A DNA stretch of 64,000 nt from Pseudarthrobacter sp. C4D7 (GTDB taxonomy: Bacteria; Actinomycetota; Actinomycetes; Actinomycetales; Micrococcaceae): contig NZ_JABFMW010000001.1 in assembly GCF_013359725.1 (NCBI RefSeq), positions 1 to 64,000 of the forward strand, written 5' to 3'. The notes under the pieces were generated by a model, which was not told the DNA's origin, searched no databases, and worked only from the letters and a program-made list of their open reading frames with translations. This document shows, one piece after another, positions 17,445 through 26,128 of this stretch (its first letter is position 1; the number at the start of each line of letters is the position of its first letter). Made by a program: the position numbers and the translations under genes.

Positions 17445-18239
17445 GTGTTGGAGCGCGGGACGGTAGTGGTTGTCGAGGATGACCCGGACATCAGTGTGGT
17501 GGTGTCCGGGATCCTGCGGGAGGCAGGATTCGGCATCCACGCCTTTGACCAGGGGCAGGCCGGTGTTGACGCCGTCAACAGGCACATGCCCGAGGTAGTG
17601 GTGGTCGACCTGGGGCTGCCGGATATTGACGGGTTCGAAGTGACCCGGCGCATCCGGACCTTCAGCAACGCCTACGTGCTGATCCTGACGGCCAGCAGCC
17701 AGGAACTGGACACCATTCTGGCGCTGGAGGCCGGTGCCGATGACTACCTCACCAAGCCTTTCCGCGCCCGCGAGCTGCGGTACCGGGTGGAGGCACTGCT
17801 GCGCCGCCCCCGGCTCCGGACGGACACGCCCCACCTCACGGCGTCGTCCCTCATGCTGACCGCAGCACCGGAACAGGCGCCGGCCGCCGAAACCCCGGAC
17901 GCGCCGGAATCGCTGGCCCACAACGGCCTGCGCCTGAATGTCTCCACCCGGACGGTGAGCGTTGACGGGGCCGAAGTCCGCGGACTGACAGCCTCCGAAT
18001 TTGAGCTGCTGCACACCATCCTGGTCAACGGACGGGTTGTCCAGAGCAAGGAGGACCTGGCCCAGTCCATGCGCGGTGGCGTGGAGGACCTGGACCGCGC
18101 ACCGGATGAACAGGTGATCCAGGTGCACATCGCCAACCTCCGGCGGAAACTCGGCGACAGCGCCGCCAAACCCCGCTGGATCGAGACCGTGCATGGGTTC
18201 GGCTACCGGCTCGCGGCACCCCTGGAACCGGAGAACTAA
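17445..18239 (+). CDS. orphan OmpR/PhoB-family response regulator
   Basis: 264 aa from GTG 17445 after a GGGGG. Receiver domain (about 6-120) has acidic E11/D12, phospho-acceptor Asp55 (VVVVDLGLPDIDG), Thr82 and Lys104 (LTKPF), all intact. A Pro/Ala linker (about 125-160) leads to a winged-helix DNA-binding domain (GLTASEFELLHTIL ... VHIANLRRKLGD ... GFGYRLA). No histidine kinase lies next to it. Since OmpR-family proteins bind direct repeats with an 11-bp period, it is a candidate reader of the TTGAG-N6-TTGA repeats in this window, and the two His-less HPt-like proteins are possible receiver partners; both are inferences. Confidence 0.92.
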   Translation: MLERGTVVVVEDDPDISVVVSGILREAGFGIHAFDQGQAGVDAVNRHMPEVVVVDLGLPDIDGFEVTRRIRTFSNAYVLILTASSQELDTILALEAGADDYLTKPFRARELRYRVEALLRRPRLRTDTPHLTASSLMLTAAPEQAPAAETPDAPESLAHNGLRLNVSTRTVSVDGAEVRGLTASEFELLHTILVNGRVVQSKEDLAQSMRGGVEDLDRAPDEQVIQVHIANLRRKLGDSAAKPRWIETVHGFGYRLAAPLEPEN

Positions 18240-18369
18240 ATAACGTTCCCAACGGGCTGCTGGGACTCTGCCTATAGGGCTAGCCTGTGAGTGAGCCGGC
18301 AAGTCCATTCGCCTTTCCAACAAATACCTGTGCGGCAGGAGACTGTTCTTCTTCTCGTGGTGGGCCAGA

Positions 18370-18456
18370 GTGGCAACAGGAGAGCTTTTCCGACGGGGTT
18401 TGCGGAGGCTGCTGGAGGTGAACGGGTTCAGCATTGCCGATCTCTCGTGGCGCTGA
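18370..18456 (+). pseudogene. possible remnant of an XRE-type helix-turn-helix gene
   Basis: A short frame from GTG 18370 reads MATGELFRRGLRRLLEVNGF then SIADLSWR and stop. It resembles the first helices of XRE-family repressors (LRRLLE..G.S.ADL) cut off in the recognition helix. It lies in a lower-GC pocket before the phage-like gene at 18548. Weak evidence; could be chance. Confidence 0.2.
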
Positions 18457-18547
18457 TGGAACCATTCGGTGTGTGCTGATGACGGGTGAAACTGACGAAG
18501 CGGTGCCCCTGTGACCGAAAGGGAGCCGGGCGGGGCATAGTTGGAGT

Positions 18548-19039
18548 ATGGCAACCTACGATTCCCGGAGTTTTTACACGCGCGGTGATTCCTTCAGTGT
18601 TGGAGCTTCGCGGGAACACGTGGAACGCTCGCTTCTTGACTTCGGGGCAACCGATGTTCTCTTCAGCCAACGTGGCCACCTCAACGCCATCTCGTTCAGA
18701 GCCAGTGGAAGGCAATTTCGGATCGTCCTCTCTTTGCCGCAGACCGAGCGAAGCCCCGCTGTTCCGGGTGGAGTGTCCGATGTCCCCGGCGTGGAGGTTA
18801 GCGCAAAAGTGCTCGAACTCGATGCCCGGAGGTTCTGGCACGCCTTCGCCCTGTCGACCGACGCTAAACTCGCAGCGGCGGCAGCCGGTGTTGCAACACT
18901 CGAATCCGAATTTCTGGCCCATGTGGTGCTCCCCGGGAACCATACGGTGATGGACGAACTCGAACCCGTCATAGCCTCTGCCTACAGGTCCGGGCAGCGT
19001 CCCTCCATCAGTGCTGCTGCTGGACCACGAACCGATTGA
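18548..19039 (+). CDS. conserved-looking hypothetical protein, possibly mobile-element derived
   Basis: 163 aa, soluble. The layout, MATYDSRSFYTRGDSFSVGASREHVERSL, a ...RASGRQFRIVLSLPQ strand, then RRFWHAFALSTDAKLAAAAAG...SEFLAHVVLPGNHTVMDELEP, resembles a small family seen in actinobacterial genomes and phages, in which an RRxWRxLxL..KAxLEA helix is followed by a FLAxxVLPDG motif. I recognise the pattern but not a function. A CATAGT -10-like box ends 6 nt before the ATG. The flanks (18240-18547 and 19040-19249) are gene-free and lower in GC than the rest of the window, so local transfer is possible. Confidence 0.55.
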   Translation: MATYDSRSFYTRGDSFSVGASREHVERSLLDFGATDVLFSQRGHLNAISFRASGRQFRIVLSLPQTERSPAVPGGVSDVPGVEVSAKVLELDARRFWHAFALSTDAKLAAAAAGVATLESEFLAHVVLPGNHTVMDELEPVIASAYRSGQRPSISAAAGPRTD

Positions 19040-19249
19040 AAAATGGGCAATGGCCCGGCCAGGAAGGACCACCGGCAGGCCGGAAGGCTCATCTTATTGA
19101 GGACCGGGGCGCGTTGAGAGATGACGGAAACCCAGTGGCCTCTTGTGGAGCCCTGCGTTTTCAGCTTGAATTAGCGCCGTCGCACTGGGCGATTTTGTGC
19201 AGTTCTTGGTCTCGCAGGTGCCTGGCACCGCCTTTAGGAAGAAGCTTCA

Positions 19250-20713
19250 GTGAAAGCGTTGCACTGGCTGGGTGCCGTCCGGACAATGGCCCGTCCGCGC
19301 GGCAGGGCACGGGTCATGACCAACGCTGCCGCGGCATTGACCCTGCTGGCGGGCCTGTTCTCCCTCAGCCTCACGTCCGCCGCCACCGTTCCGAGCGCCA
19401 CGGCCGCGGACATCAAGCCGGGGGAGTGGGTTTCCCTGGCCTCCGGCCCGGTCCCGGCCACCAACCCGCTGCAGGGATTCGTCCCGTACGCCGGACAGTA
19501 CAACTCCCTGCCGTATTCCATGGAATGGTTCTACCTCCCGGTGAACGCAGTGGCCACCGGGCCGGGGACCTACGACTGGTCCGCCCTGGAAGCGCAGCTG
19601 AACGCCATTGCCGCGCGCGGCCATCAGGCCGTCTTCAGGTTCTACCTGGACTACCCCGGCAAGCCCACCGGCGTTCCCGCCTACCTGCTGGACGCCGGCC
19701 TGGCCACCCACGCCTACACCGACTACGGCAACCAGGGCATCAGCGTTTCCCCCGACTACAACGATCCGCGCCTGGCCCAGGCGGTGGACAGCTTCATTGC
19801 TGCCTTTGGGTCACGGTACGACGGCGACCGGCGCATCGGCTTCATCCAGGCGGGCCTGCTGGGCTTCTGGGGCGAATGGCACACCTACCCGCACGACGGG
19901 TGGGCTACGCCGGAAAACTGGTCCGCCTCGGCCACGGGACAACAGCTGGTCCTGCAGGCCTACACGGCCGCCTTCACCAAGACCAAGGTGCAGGTGCGGT
20001 ACCCCTCCACGGCCAACAGCAATATGAACGTGGGGTACCACGACGATTCGTTCGCCGCCGAAACCCTGCCCGGATCCGGCTGGAGCTTCGTGGACAAACT
20101 GCAGCAGGCCGGCGCAACGGGTAAATGGCTCACCCAGCCGGTGGGCGGGGAACTCCGGCCCGAACTTCAGCAGTGCCTGTTTGACGCGAATCCGTGCTCC
20201 TGGGCCGCTCCGGAGCAGCGGGACTTCACCGGGAGCGTGGCGGCGACGCATGCCTCCTGGCTGCTCAACCAGTACGCCTTCAGCCCGGCCTACGTGGGGA
20301 CCGCGCAGGCAACTGCCGCCGCGGCGTCCCAGTCCCTGGGCTACCGGTTCCAGGCCACCGGCTTCTCCCTGGCGCCGGGAACGGTGGCTGGGCAAAGCAC
20401 CCTCAGCGTCACCATCCGGAACACCGGGGCGGCGCCGTTCTACTACGACTGGCCGGTGCAGGTGGCTGCGGTGGGCGGCGACGGGAAGATCGCCAGGACC
20501 TGGACCACGTCCTGGCGCCTGACCGCCATCAAACCCGGCATGGCACCCACCCTGGCAACACCGCTTAGTACCGGAGGGCTCCCGGCAGGTCCCTACACGC
20601 TGGTCCTGCGGCCGGTGAACCCGTTGGCCAACGGCGTCCCGCTGCGCTTCGCCAACGCCGGCCAGGACCAGACCCTGCCTGGCTGGCTGACGCTGGGGCG
20701 CACGTCCGTTTAG
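19250..20713 (+). CDS. secreted DUF4832-type protein (TIM-barrel, GH-like)
   Basis: 487 aa starting at GTG 19250 with AGGAAG upstream. Long basic n-region, hydrophobic core (about 25-42) and an Ala-rich cleavage site: Sec signal peptide. The mature part has the DUF4874/DUF4832 pattern: NPLQGFVPYAG near the start, MEWFYLPV, RFYLDYPG, GFIQAGLLGFWGEWHTYP (barrel strand with conserved Trp/Glu), then a beta-sandwich end with ...TIRNTGAAPFYYDWPVQV. The family is unassigned but looks like a glycoside hydrolase with carbohydrate-binding module. It ends 10 nt from the convergent galE of the Pel-like operon, so it may act on the same polymer. Confidence 0.75.
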   Translation: MKALHWLGAVRTMARPRGRARVMTNAAAALTLLAGLFSLSLTSAATVPSATAADIKPGEWVSLASGPVPATNPLQGFVPYAGQYNSLPYSMEWFYLPVNAVATGPGTYDWSALEAQLNAIAARGHQAVFRFYLDYPGKPTGVPAYLLDAGLATHAYTDYGNQGISVSPDYNDPRLAQAVDSFIAAFGSRYDGDRRIGFIQAGLLGFWGEWHTYPHDGWATPENWSASATGQQLVLQAYTAAFTKTKVQVRYPSTANSNMNVGYHDDSFAAETLPGSGWSFVDKLQQAGATGKWLTQPVGGELRPELQQCLFDANPCSWAAPEQRDFTGSVAATHASWLLNQYAFSPAYVGTAQATAAAASQSLGYRFQATGFSLAPGTVAGQSTLSVTIRNTGAAPFYYDWPVQVAAVGGDGKIARTWTTSWRLTAIKPGMAPTLATPLSTGGLPAGPYTLVLRPVNPLANGVPLRFANAGQDQTLPGWLTLGRTSV

Positions 20714-20723
20714 GCTTCTTGGG

Positions 20724-21779
20724 TCAGAGCAGTGCCGGGGCGGCCTGCGGGATGGCGGCTGCCGCCTCTTCGCGGTAGCCGTTGGGATTGTTCTGCTGCC
20801 ACCGCCAGGCGTCGGCACACATGTTTTCCAGCGTTTCGGACGCCTTCCACCCCAGGTCGCGGAAGGCCGCCGTCGGATCCGCCAGGCTGACCGGGGCGTC
20901 ACCCGGACGCCGCTCCGCCACGCTGTAGGGGACCGGCGTCTGCGCCGCGTGTTCAAAGGCGCGGATGATCTCCAGGACCGAATGGCCGCTGCCGCTGCCC
21001 AGGTTCCAGGTGTGCACACCGCGGTGGGCGGCCAGGTAGTCAAGGGCCGCCAGGTGTCCGGCGGCGAGGTCCATCACATGGATGTAGTCCCGGACCCCGG
21101 TGCCGTCCGGCGTGGGGTAGTCCCCGCCGAAGACGTTCAGCTTGTCCCGGCGCCCTACGGCCACCTGCGTGACGTACGGGAAGAGGTTGTTCGGCGGGCC
21201 CTGCGGGTCCTCACCGATCAGGCCGGACGGGTGCGCGCCCACCGGGTTGAAGTAGCGCAGGAGGGCCAGCCGCCACCGCGAGTCGGAGGCCTGCACGTCC
21301 GTGAGGATTTCCTCGATCTGCTGCTTGGTCCTGCCGTAGGGGTTGGTGGCCCCCAGCCGGCTGTCCTCCGTCAGTGGCATCTGCGGGTTGCTGCCGTAGA
21401 CCGTGGCGGAGGAGCTGAACACCAGGGTCCGCACGCCGTGGGTGTCCATGGCCTCCAGCAGGTTCAGGGTGCCGGTGACGTTGTTGCGGTAGTAGCGCAG
21501 CGGCTGGGACACCGATTCGCCCACGGCCTTCAGGCCCGCGAAGTGGATCACCGCATCAACCTGCGCGGCAGCGAACACCCGGTCCAGGGCCGCCGGGTCC
21601 GTGATGTCCGCATGGTGGAAGGCCAGGCTGCGGCCGGCGAGCTGCTGGACGCGCAGCAGCGATTCCTCCTGGGAGTTGCTGAGGTTGTCCACCGCCGTGA
21701 CGTCATGCCCGGCCTGGAGCAGCTGGAGGATGGTGTGGGAGCCGATGTACCCGGAACCGCCGGTAACCAGAACTTTAAT
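20724..21779 (-). CDS. galE: UDP-glucose/UDP-N-acetylglucosamine 4-epimerase (GalE family)
   Basis: About 351 aa. Rossmann motif VLVTGGSGYIGSHT at the N-terminus, VDNLSNS, YxxxK-type catalytic site (NPYGRTKQQIEEIL), YFNPVGAHPSG and VRDYIHVMDLA, all typical GalE. The start is odd: homologues begin MKVLVTGG, but the codon here is ATT (21779-21777), overlapping the upstream stop as ATTAA, with GAGGG just upstream. In-frame TTG 21803 and ATG 21830 would add 8 or 17 unusual residues. In the Pel pathway a GalE-family epimerase (PelX) supplies UDP-GalNAc, and the gene context here fits that role. Substrate preference is not readable from sequence. Confidence 0.88.
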   Translation of the reverse strand: MKVLVTGGSGYIGSHTILQLLQAGHDVTAVDNLSNSQEESLLRVQQLAGRSLAFHHADITDPAALDRVFAAAQVDAVIHFAGLKAVGESVSQPLRYYRNNVTGTLNLLEAMDTHGVRTLVFSSSATVYGSNPQMPLTEDSRLGATNPYGRTKQQIEEILTDVQASDSRWRLALLRYFNPVGAHPSGLIGEDPQGPPNNLFPYVTQVAVGRRDKLNVFGGDYPTPDGTGVRDYIHVMDLAAGHLAALDYLAAHRGVHTWNLGSGSGHSVLEIIRAFEHAAQTPVPYSVAERRPGDAPVSLADPTAAFRDLGWKASETLENMCADAWRWQQNNPNGYREEAAAAIPQAAPALL

Positions 21780-22857
21780 GTCTCTGCCCTCGCTGATAGA
21801 CAACCCCGCTCTGCGGAGCCAGAACAACATGGTGGGGTGCCGGCTGCCCGGCGGCGTCAACCAGCCCGGAAGGGACCTTGACGCGGCGACGGCTGCGGCC
21901 GTCATTGTTGAAGTTCACTGCCGCCCAGCCGCCGCTGAACGTCCGCTGCCACACGTGCCGGCGGCCCTGGGGCTGCCCCTGCGGATCCCCCAGGGGCCAG
22001 TCCAGTTCCGCGATGTGCTGGGTGCGGCTGTAGTCGTCGTGGCCCGTGGCCGTGTAGGAGCCCGCGCCGCCGCCGAAGATCCAGAACGCCGCCAGGCCGT
22101 ACCTGAAGTTGGGGTGGGCGTCGTCGCCGTCGGTGGGGACGCGAAGGATGGACAGGCCGGGCCCGTCCGCCTGGGCCAGCTGCGCCTCGGCCGTGCGGGG
22201 ATCGAACAGGTGGGCCGGCCCGTAGCCCAGCCACACTTCCTCGAAGCCGCCGCCGTACGCCGCGTGGGAGTCCCAGCGGCCCGGCAGGCGCCGGGATTCG
22301 GCAATGTTGGGCACCAGCACCTTGCCAACGCCGTTCAATGCTGCGCCCGCCGCGTGGACCAGCGTGTCCAGGCCGTCCCGGAAGTCGGCCATGGAGGCTG
22401 CCTCCTGGACCGGGGGCCGGATACCGTAGTAGTCCTCGAAGACGTCGTTGTCCGCCATGACCCCGTCAAAGGGGGAGCCGTCCAGTTCGGTGGTGACGTT
22501 CTGCACCCAGCGGGCACGGTAGGCCGGGTCCCAGACCTTCATCTGCCAGTGCCCGCCGTAGCCGTTCCACTCGATGCGCCCGCCGTTCAGCCGCGTGGCG
22601 AACCAGGCGCCGCCGTCGTCCTCTGCCTCCCGGTACGTCACGCCGGAACTGTAGATGGGCCCCGGTTCGTAGGCGCGGGTGGAGGACAGGCACTTGTAGC
22701 AGAGGACCGTCATGTCCGGGCGGCGGCGCTTGAGCTCCGCCGCCGCATCCAGCTCCCACGGCTGCAGGATGGCCGCACGGTAGTGCTCCGCCGCGAAGTC
22801 GATCTGCTCCCGGGAGATGGGATCCCCGTAGCGGATCCACGCACCCACACCGGTCAC
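21775..22857 (-). CDS. putative TIM-barrel glycoside hydrolase in the Pel-like operon
   Basis: 360 aa from GTG 22857, overlapping the stop of the PelF-like gene (GTGA). No signal peptide. Reads as a barrel: GAWIRYGDPISREQIDFAAEHY, strand-like TVLCYKCLSS, WVQNVTTEL, FDGVMADNDVFEDYYG with clustered acidic residues, KVLVPNIAES, then a beta-domain end (AVNFNNDGRSRRRVKV). Pattern resembles the hypothetical hydrolase family GHL15 and the GH114/spherulin-4 group that includes the alpha-1,4-polygalactosaminidase domain of PelA. The lack of export signal means it may act inside or be non-classically exported. Ends coupled to galE. Confidence 0.6.
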   Translation of the reverse strand: MTGVGAWIRYGDPISREQIDFAAEHYRAAILQPWELDAAAELKRRRPDMTVLCYKCLSSTRAYEPGPIYSSGVTYREAEDDGGAWFATRLNGGRIEWNGYGGHWQMKVWDPAYRARWVQNVTTELDGSPFDGVMADNDVFEDYYGIRPPVQEAASMADFRDGLDTLVHAAGAALNGVGKVLVPNIAESRRLPGRWDSHAAYGGGFEEVWLGYGPAHLFDPRTAEAQLAQADGPGLSILRVPTDGDDAHPNFRYGLAAFWIFGGGAGSYTATGHDDYSRTQHIAELDWPLGDPQGQPQGRRHVWQRTFSGGWAAVNFNNDGRSRRRVKVPSGLVDAAGQPAPHHVVLAPQSGVVYQRGQRH

Positions 22858-24587
22858 AGCGGAACCACGGTGAGGGCCTCGGTGGGAAGCTGGTTGGCCG
22901 TGTCCAGGTCCGCCGGTTCCGCTACCGGGAGGTCGCCCAGCGCGCGGTAGATCTGGTTGTAGGAGGACATGACCTCGTGCATCTGGAAGAACTCCTGCAC
23001 GCGGGTGCGGGCGTTGGCCGCGTAGGTGCCGTAGGCGTCCAGGTTGCCGATCACGGCCTGGACGGCGTCCGCCATCTGCACCACGTTGCCCGGGGTGACC
23101 GTTTCGCCGCACGCGCCGATGGTCTTCCCGGCCGTGGTCAGCAGGTCATCGGCGATCAGCTGGGCCACGCCGCCAACATCGGAGCCCACCGTGGGGATGC
23201 CGGCCGCCATGGCTTCCAGGATCACGATCGGCTGGCCCTCGTTGTAGCTGGGGAGCACCAGGAGGTCGAACTGGTCCAGCATCTCGCGGACGTTGACGGT
23301 GCCGTGGATGGTTACCTTGTCCTGCAGGCCCAGGGCCTCGATCTTGGCCAGGCAGGCCTCGTAGTATTCGGGCACGTGCTCGGTGGGGCCCAGCACGTCC
23401 AGGTGCAGGTTGGGGTACCCGCGCTCCACCAGGACCTCCATGCTGGAGAGCAGGTCAAGCAGGCCCTTGATGGGCACCACGCGGGCAATGTAGACCAGCC
23501 GCCACACGTGGTCCGCGGCGTTTTCCCCGATGGTCTCCAGGGCCTGCCGGCGGGCCCGGAACTTCTCGTCGAACTCCTCGATGACCATGCCGTTGGGCAC
23601 CACCACGGACTTGTCGATGTCGGTGCCCAGGCGGGCAGCCTCGGTGATGGCGGTGGGGTACAGGTAGGTGATCAGGCGGGCGCTGGGGTAGCAGAAGCGG
23701 CCCATTTCCGTCCACCAGGCCATCCAGGCGCGCTGCTCTGCCGTGACGTCGAAGGTCCGGTAATCCTCTGCCGTGATGGACAGGGCCATGTTCCGGTCCA
23801 GCAGGGTGTTCACGGTGTCCCGGACGTACAGGTTGTGCTCGGTCAGCAGGAACGCGGTGTCATGGTCCCGTGCGGCCGCCGCGCCCAGCAGGGAGGCGTA
23901 GCCGGTGGTGTGCGCGTGGTAGACCTTGGCCCGGGGCATGGTCTCCCCGGTAATGGCGTAGGCCAGGGAGAAGAAGTTCCGCAGCACCCAGAAGGATTCG
24001 GCCAGCGGCAGGTTCAGCTGCGGCATCCGGTCCTGCAGGGCCTGCATGAATTCCCGGGACCCCAGCAGGGCCCACAGGGGGAACTGCCGGGTGCGCCGGT
24101 TCAGGCCCTGGTCAATCAGGTCCCACAGCGGCTCCACCTCGCCGCGTTCAGACAGGGCGTAGATGGCGTCGAACAGGCGGTGGGACAGCTCCTCGCGCTG
24201 CCTGGAGTCCATGCCCAGGTCCTTGACGGTGGCCGCCATGTAGTCGTGCCGGTGCTCCTCCATGCTGAGGAACACGGTCCGGACCCAGAGCACGTTGGCG
24301 GGCATGCCGTAGAGGTCCGTCAGCGGCGCGCTGGAGTCCCAGGTGATGTGGATGATGCCGTAGCTGAGGTCCGGGTTGTGGGTGACGATGTCGTGCACCA
24401 CGGCCGAGACGCCGCCCTTGAGGTACGGGTAGGTGGACTCCATCACGATGGCCACGTCAACGTCCTGGTACTCGAGCTCCCGGGCCGCGGCAACCGGGCC
24501 CGCCGCAGCTGCCGGTGACGCGGAGAGCGCCAGCGGGGCCGGGTTGCTGTTCCAGCGGGTCTTAAGGTTCTTTAGGGTCGAGTACAT
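22854..24587 (-). CDS. PelF-like GT4 glycosyltransferase
   Basis: 577 aa, no membrane spans. An Ala-rich N-terminal tail of about 40 residues, then the PelF-type opening VDVAIVMESTYPYLKGGVSAVVHDIV. GT4 (GT-B fold) features: VYHAHTTGYASLLGA, LLTEHNLYVRDT, VVPNGMVIEEFDE, VYIARVVPIKGL, and the donor-site block LPSYNEGQPIVILEAMAAGIP (in part) with the E-x7-E pattern, here as E...E around 480-490. PelF polymerises the Pel (GalNAc/GlcNAc-type) chain from UDP-sugars in other bacteria. It follows the PelG-like gene after 80 nt and overlaps the next gene by 4 nt. Confidence 0.8.
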   Translation of the reverse strand: MYSTLKNLKTRWNSNPAPLALSASPAAAAGPVAAARELEYQDVDVAIVMESTYPYLKGGVSAVVHDIVTHNPDLSYGIIHITWDSSAPLTDLYGMPANVLWVRTVFLSMEEHRHDYMAATVKDLGMDSRQREELSHRLFDAIYALSERGEVEPLWDLIDQGLNRRTRQFPLWALLGSREFMQALQDRMPQLNLPLAESFWVLRNFFSLAYAITGETMPRAKVYHAHTTGYASLLGAAAARDHDTAFLLTEHNLYVRDTVNTLLDRNMALSITAEDYRTFDVTAEQRAWMAWWTEMGRFCYPSARLITYLYPTAITEAARLGTDIDKSVVVPNGMVIEEFDEKFRARRQALETIGENAADHVWRLVYIARVVPIKGLLDLLSSMEVLVERGYPNLHLDVLGPTEHVPEYYEACLAKIEALGLQDKVTIHGTVNVREMLDQFDLLVLPSYNEGQPIVILEAMAAGIPTVGSDVGGVAQLIADDLLTTAGKTIGACGETVTPGNVVQMADAVQAVIGNLDAYGTYAANARTRVQEFFQMHEVMSSYNQIYRALGDLPVAEPADLDTANQLPTEALTVVPL

Positions 24588-24667
24588 GGTTGTTTCCTCA
24601 CCTGGTGTTCTGAAGGCTCAAGAGTTTCGGACTGACGGAGGGACGTGCTGCGGCGGCGGGAGCCGGG

Positions 24668-26128
24668 TCACCACGTGGTGGCGTGCCGCCAAAAGAGCGT
24701 GTATTCGGGCTGGCTCCAGTGCCGCTTGTAGAGCGTCCAGCCGACGGCAATGAGGACGAAGTCCGCAGCGCCCAGGATCAGGTAGCTGGCCGAGTGCAGC
24801 GACGAGCCGATCAGGGAGGCGCCGCCGGCGAAGGCTGCGATGCACGCGGCAAGGTGCACGGCGCCCAGGATCTGGGGCGTGACCTGCTCCCCGATGAAGT
24901 CCAGCTCGTAGTTCAGGAGCGTGAGCAGCATGAAGGTCCATGAGGCCAGGGCGGCGGCGACCGTCAGGACCGTGTTGGCGGGATCCAGGCCGGATACTGC
25001 CAGCGAGACCGTGAGGGTCAGCAGCGCCGCGATGGCTCCGGTGAGCACCACGGAGCGGTCCAGGACGCGGACCAGCCGGTTGGAGCTGCCCTTGAGGACG
25101 CTGACCGGGGCGGTGGCGATGTCCTTGTGCAGCCTGCCGAGGGCCCGGTCCACGCCGGGGGCCAGGTGGACGAAGTAAAAGTTGTAGGCGATGACGGCCG
25201 GGAGCATGGCGGCGAAGACGGCCACCACCTGGAACGCGCCGCCGGTCACCAGGAACAGGGCGTACTTGTCAGCCCAGAGGACGGCGCCCATGAGCAGGCC
25301 GCGGATCAGGTCCGTACCGAAGACGCGGGCGCCCAGGTGCTGGGTGAAACTCATGTGGCGCAGGCCGGAGCGCATGGCCACCAGTTGCGTGGCGGTTCCC
25401 ACCAGCGGCGGCAGCCACCACAGGGTGGGTGCCAGGAACAGTGCGGCGGCGTAGCCGGACCAGGCGGCAGCCCAGAGGCCGCGGCGGTTGGCCACGTTGG
25501 CCAGCACCAGGGACTGGACGAACAGCAGGTGCAGGACGCACAGCACCACGTAATGCATCATGGCGTCCCAGGCCCAGCCGGTGGCCAGCCACAGCGGAAC
25601 CGCGAACACGGCCACCAGCGGCAGGGACTGGATGAACATCATGGGCCAGAACTGGCAGAACCGGCGCGTGATCTCGCCGATGTTGCGTTCGGCCATGAGA
25701 TCACCGAGCACGCGGTAGATGGGAAGGCAGGCTGCCTGCGCCAGCCACGGCACCGTAACCGAGGAGGCGAGCACCACGTAGGTCAGCGGCACGCCCGCGA
25801 CGTCGATGCCGGCCATGGCGGGGCTGACCAGCGGGTAGACCGCGTTCAGCAGCAGCACCGGGGACAGATAGAGGAGCAGGGCCGCACCCAGGCGTTCCTG
25901 GGAACCGCCGGCGGCCCGCTGGTCCGCTTTGGAGATGCGGGGCGTGGCGATGAGCGCCACCGCCAGGAGCAACGGCAGGATGGCTGCCGCCAGGACCAGG
26001 ACGGGGGAGCCGTCCGTCAGGAACCGGCTGCCGAACGGCACCATGCCGGAGAGCACCAGGCCGACGATGACGAACACGAACATTTGGCGGGCATAGGTGT
26101 CTTGCAGCAAATATTTCAGTGACGTCAT
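24668..26128 (-). CDS. PelG-like polytopic membrane protein (exopolysaccharide exporter)
   Basis: 486 aa, about 12 hydrophobic segments spread over the whole length (Wzx/MATE-like). The N-terminal LLQDTYARQMFVFVIVGLVLSGM and the cytoplasmic segments (ISKADQRAAGG, RRFCQFWPMMFIQSLPL, ADKYALFLVTGGAF) match the layout of PelG, the Pel export subunit. AAGGAAG precedes ATG 26128. First gene of the operon PelG-PelF-hydrolase-GalE. Identification rests largely on pairing with a PelF-like gene; the pair is diagnostic of Pel-type systems. PelD and PelE equivalents are not found in the window. Confidence 0.72.
   Translation of the reverse strand: MTSLKYLLQDTYARQMFVFVIVGLVLSGMVPFGSRFLTDGSPVLVLAAAILPLLLAVALIATPRISKADQRAAGGSQERLGAALLLYLSPVLLLNAVYPLVSPAMAGIDVAGVPLTYVVLASSVTVPWLAQAACLPIYRVLGDLMAERNIGEITRRFCQFWPMMFIQSLPLVAVFAVPLWLATGWAWDAMMHYVVLCVLHLLFVQSLVLANVANRRGLWAAAWSGYAAALFLAPTLWWLPPLVGTATQLVAMRSGLRHMSFTQHLGARVFGTDLIRGLLMGAVLWADKYALFLVTGGAFQVVAVFAAMLPAVIAYNFYFVHLAPGVDRALGRLHKDIATAPVSVLKGSSNRLVRVLDRSVVLTGAIAALLTLTVSLAVSGLDPANTVLTVAAALASWTFMLLTLLNYELDFIGEQVTPQILGAVHLAACIAAFAGGASLIGSSLHSASYLILGAADFVLIAVGWTLYKRHWSQPEYTLFWRHATTW

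Noticed and set aside
17284-17466. 60-codon TTG frame in the leader of the response regulator
   Set aside because: No ribosome binding site, overlaps the regulator start, unusual Trp/Asn-rich composition.
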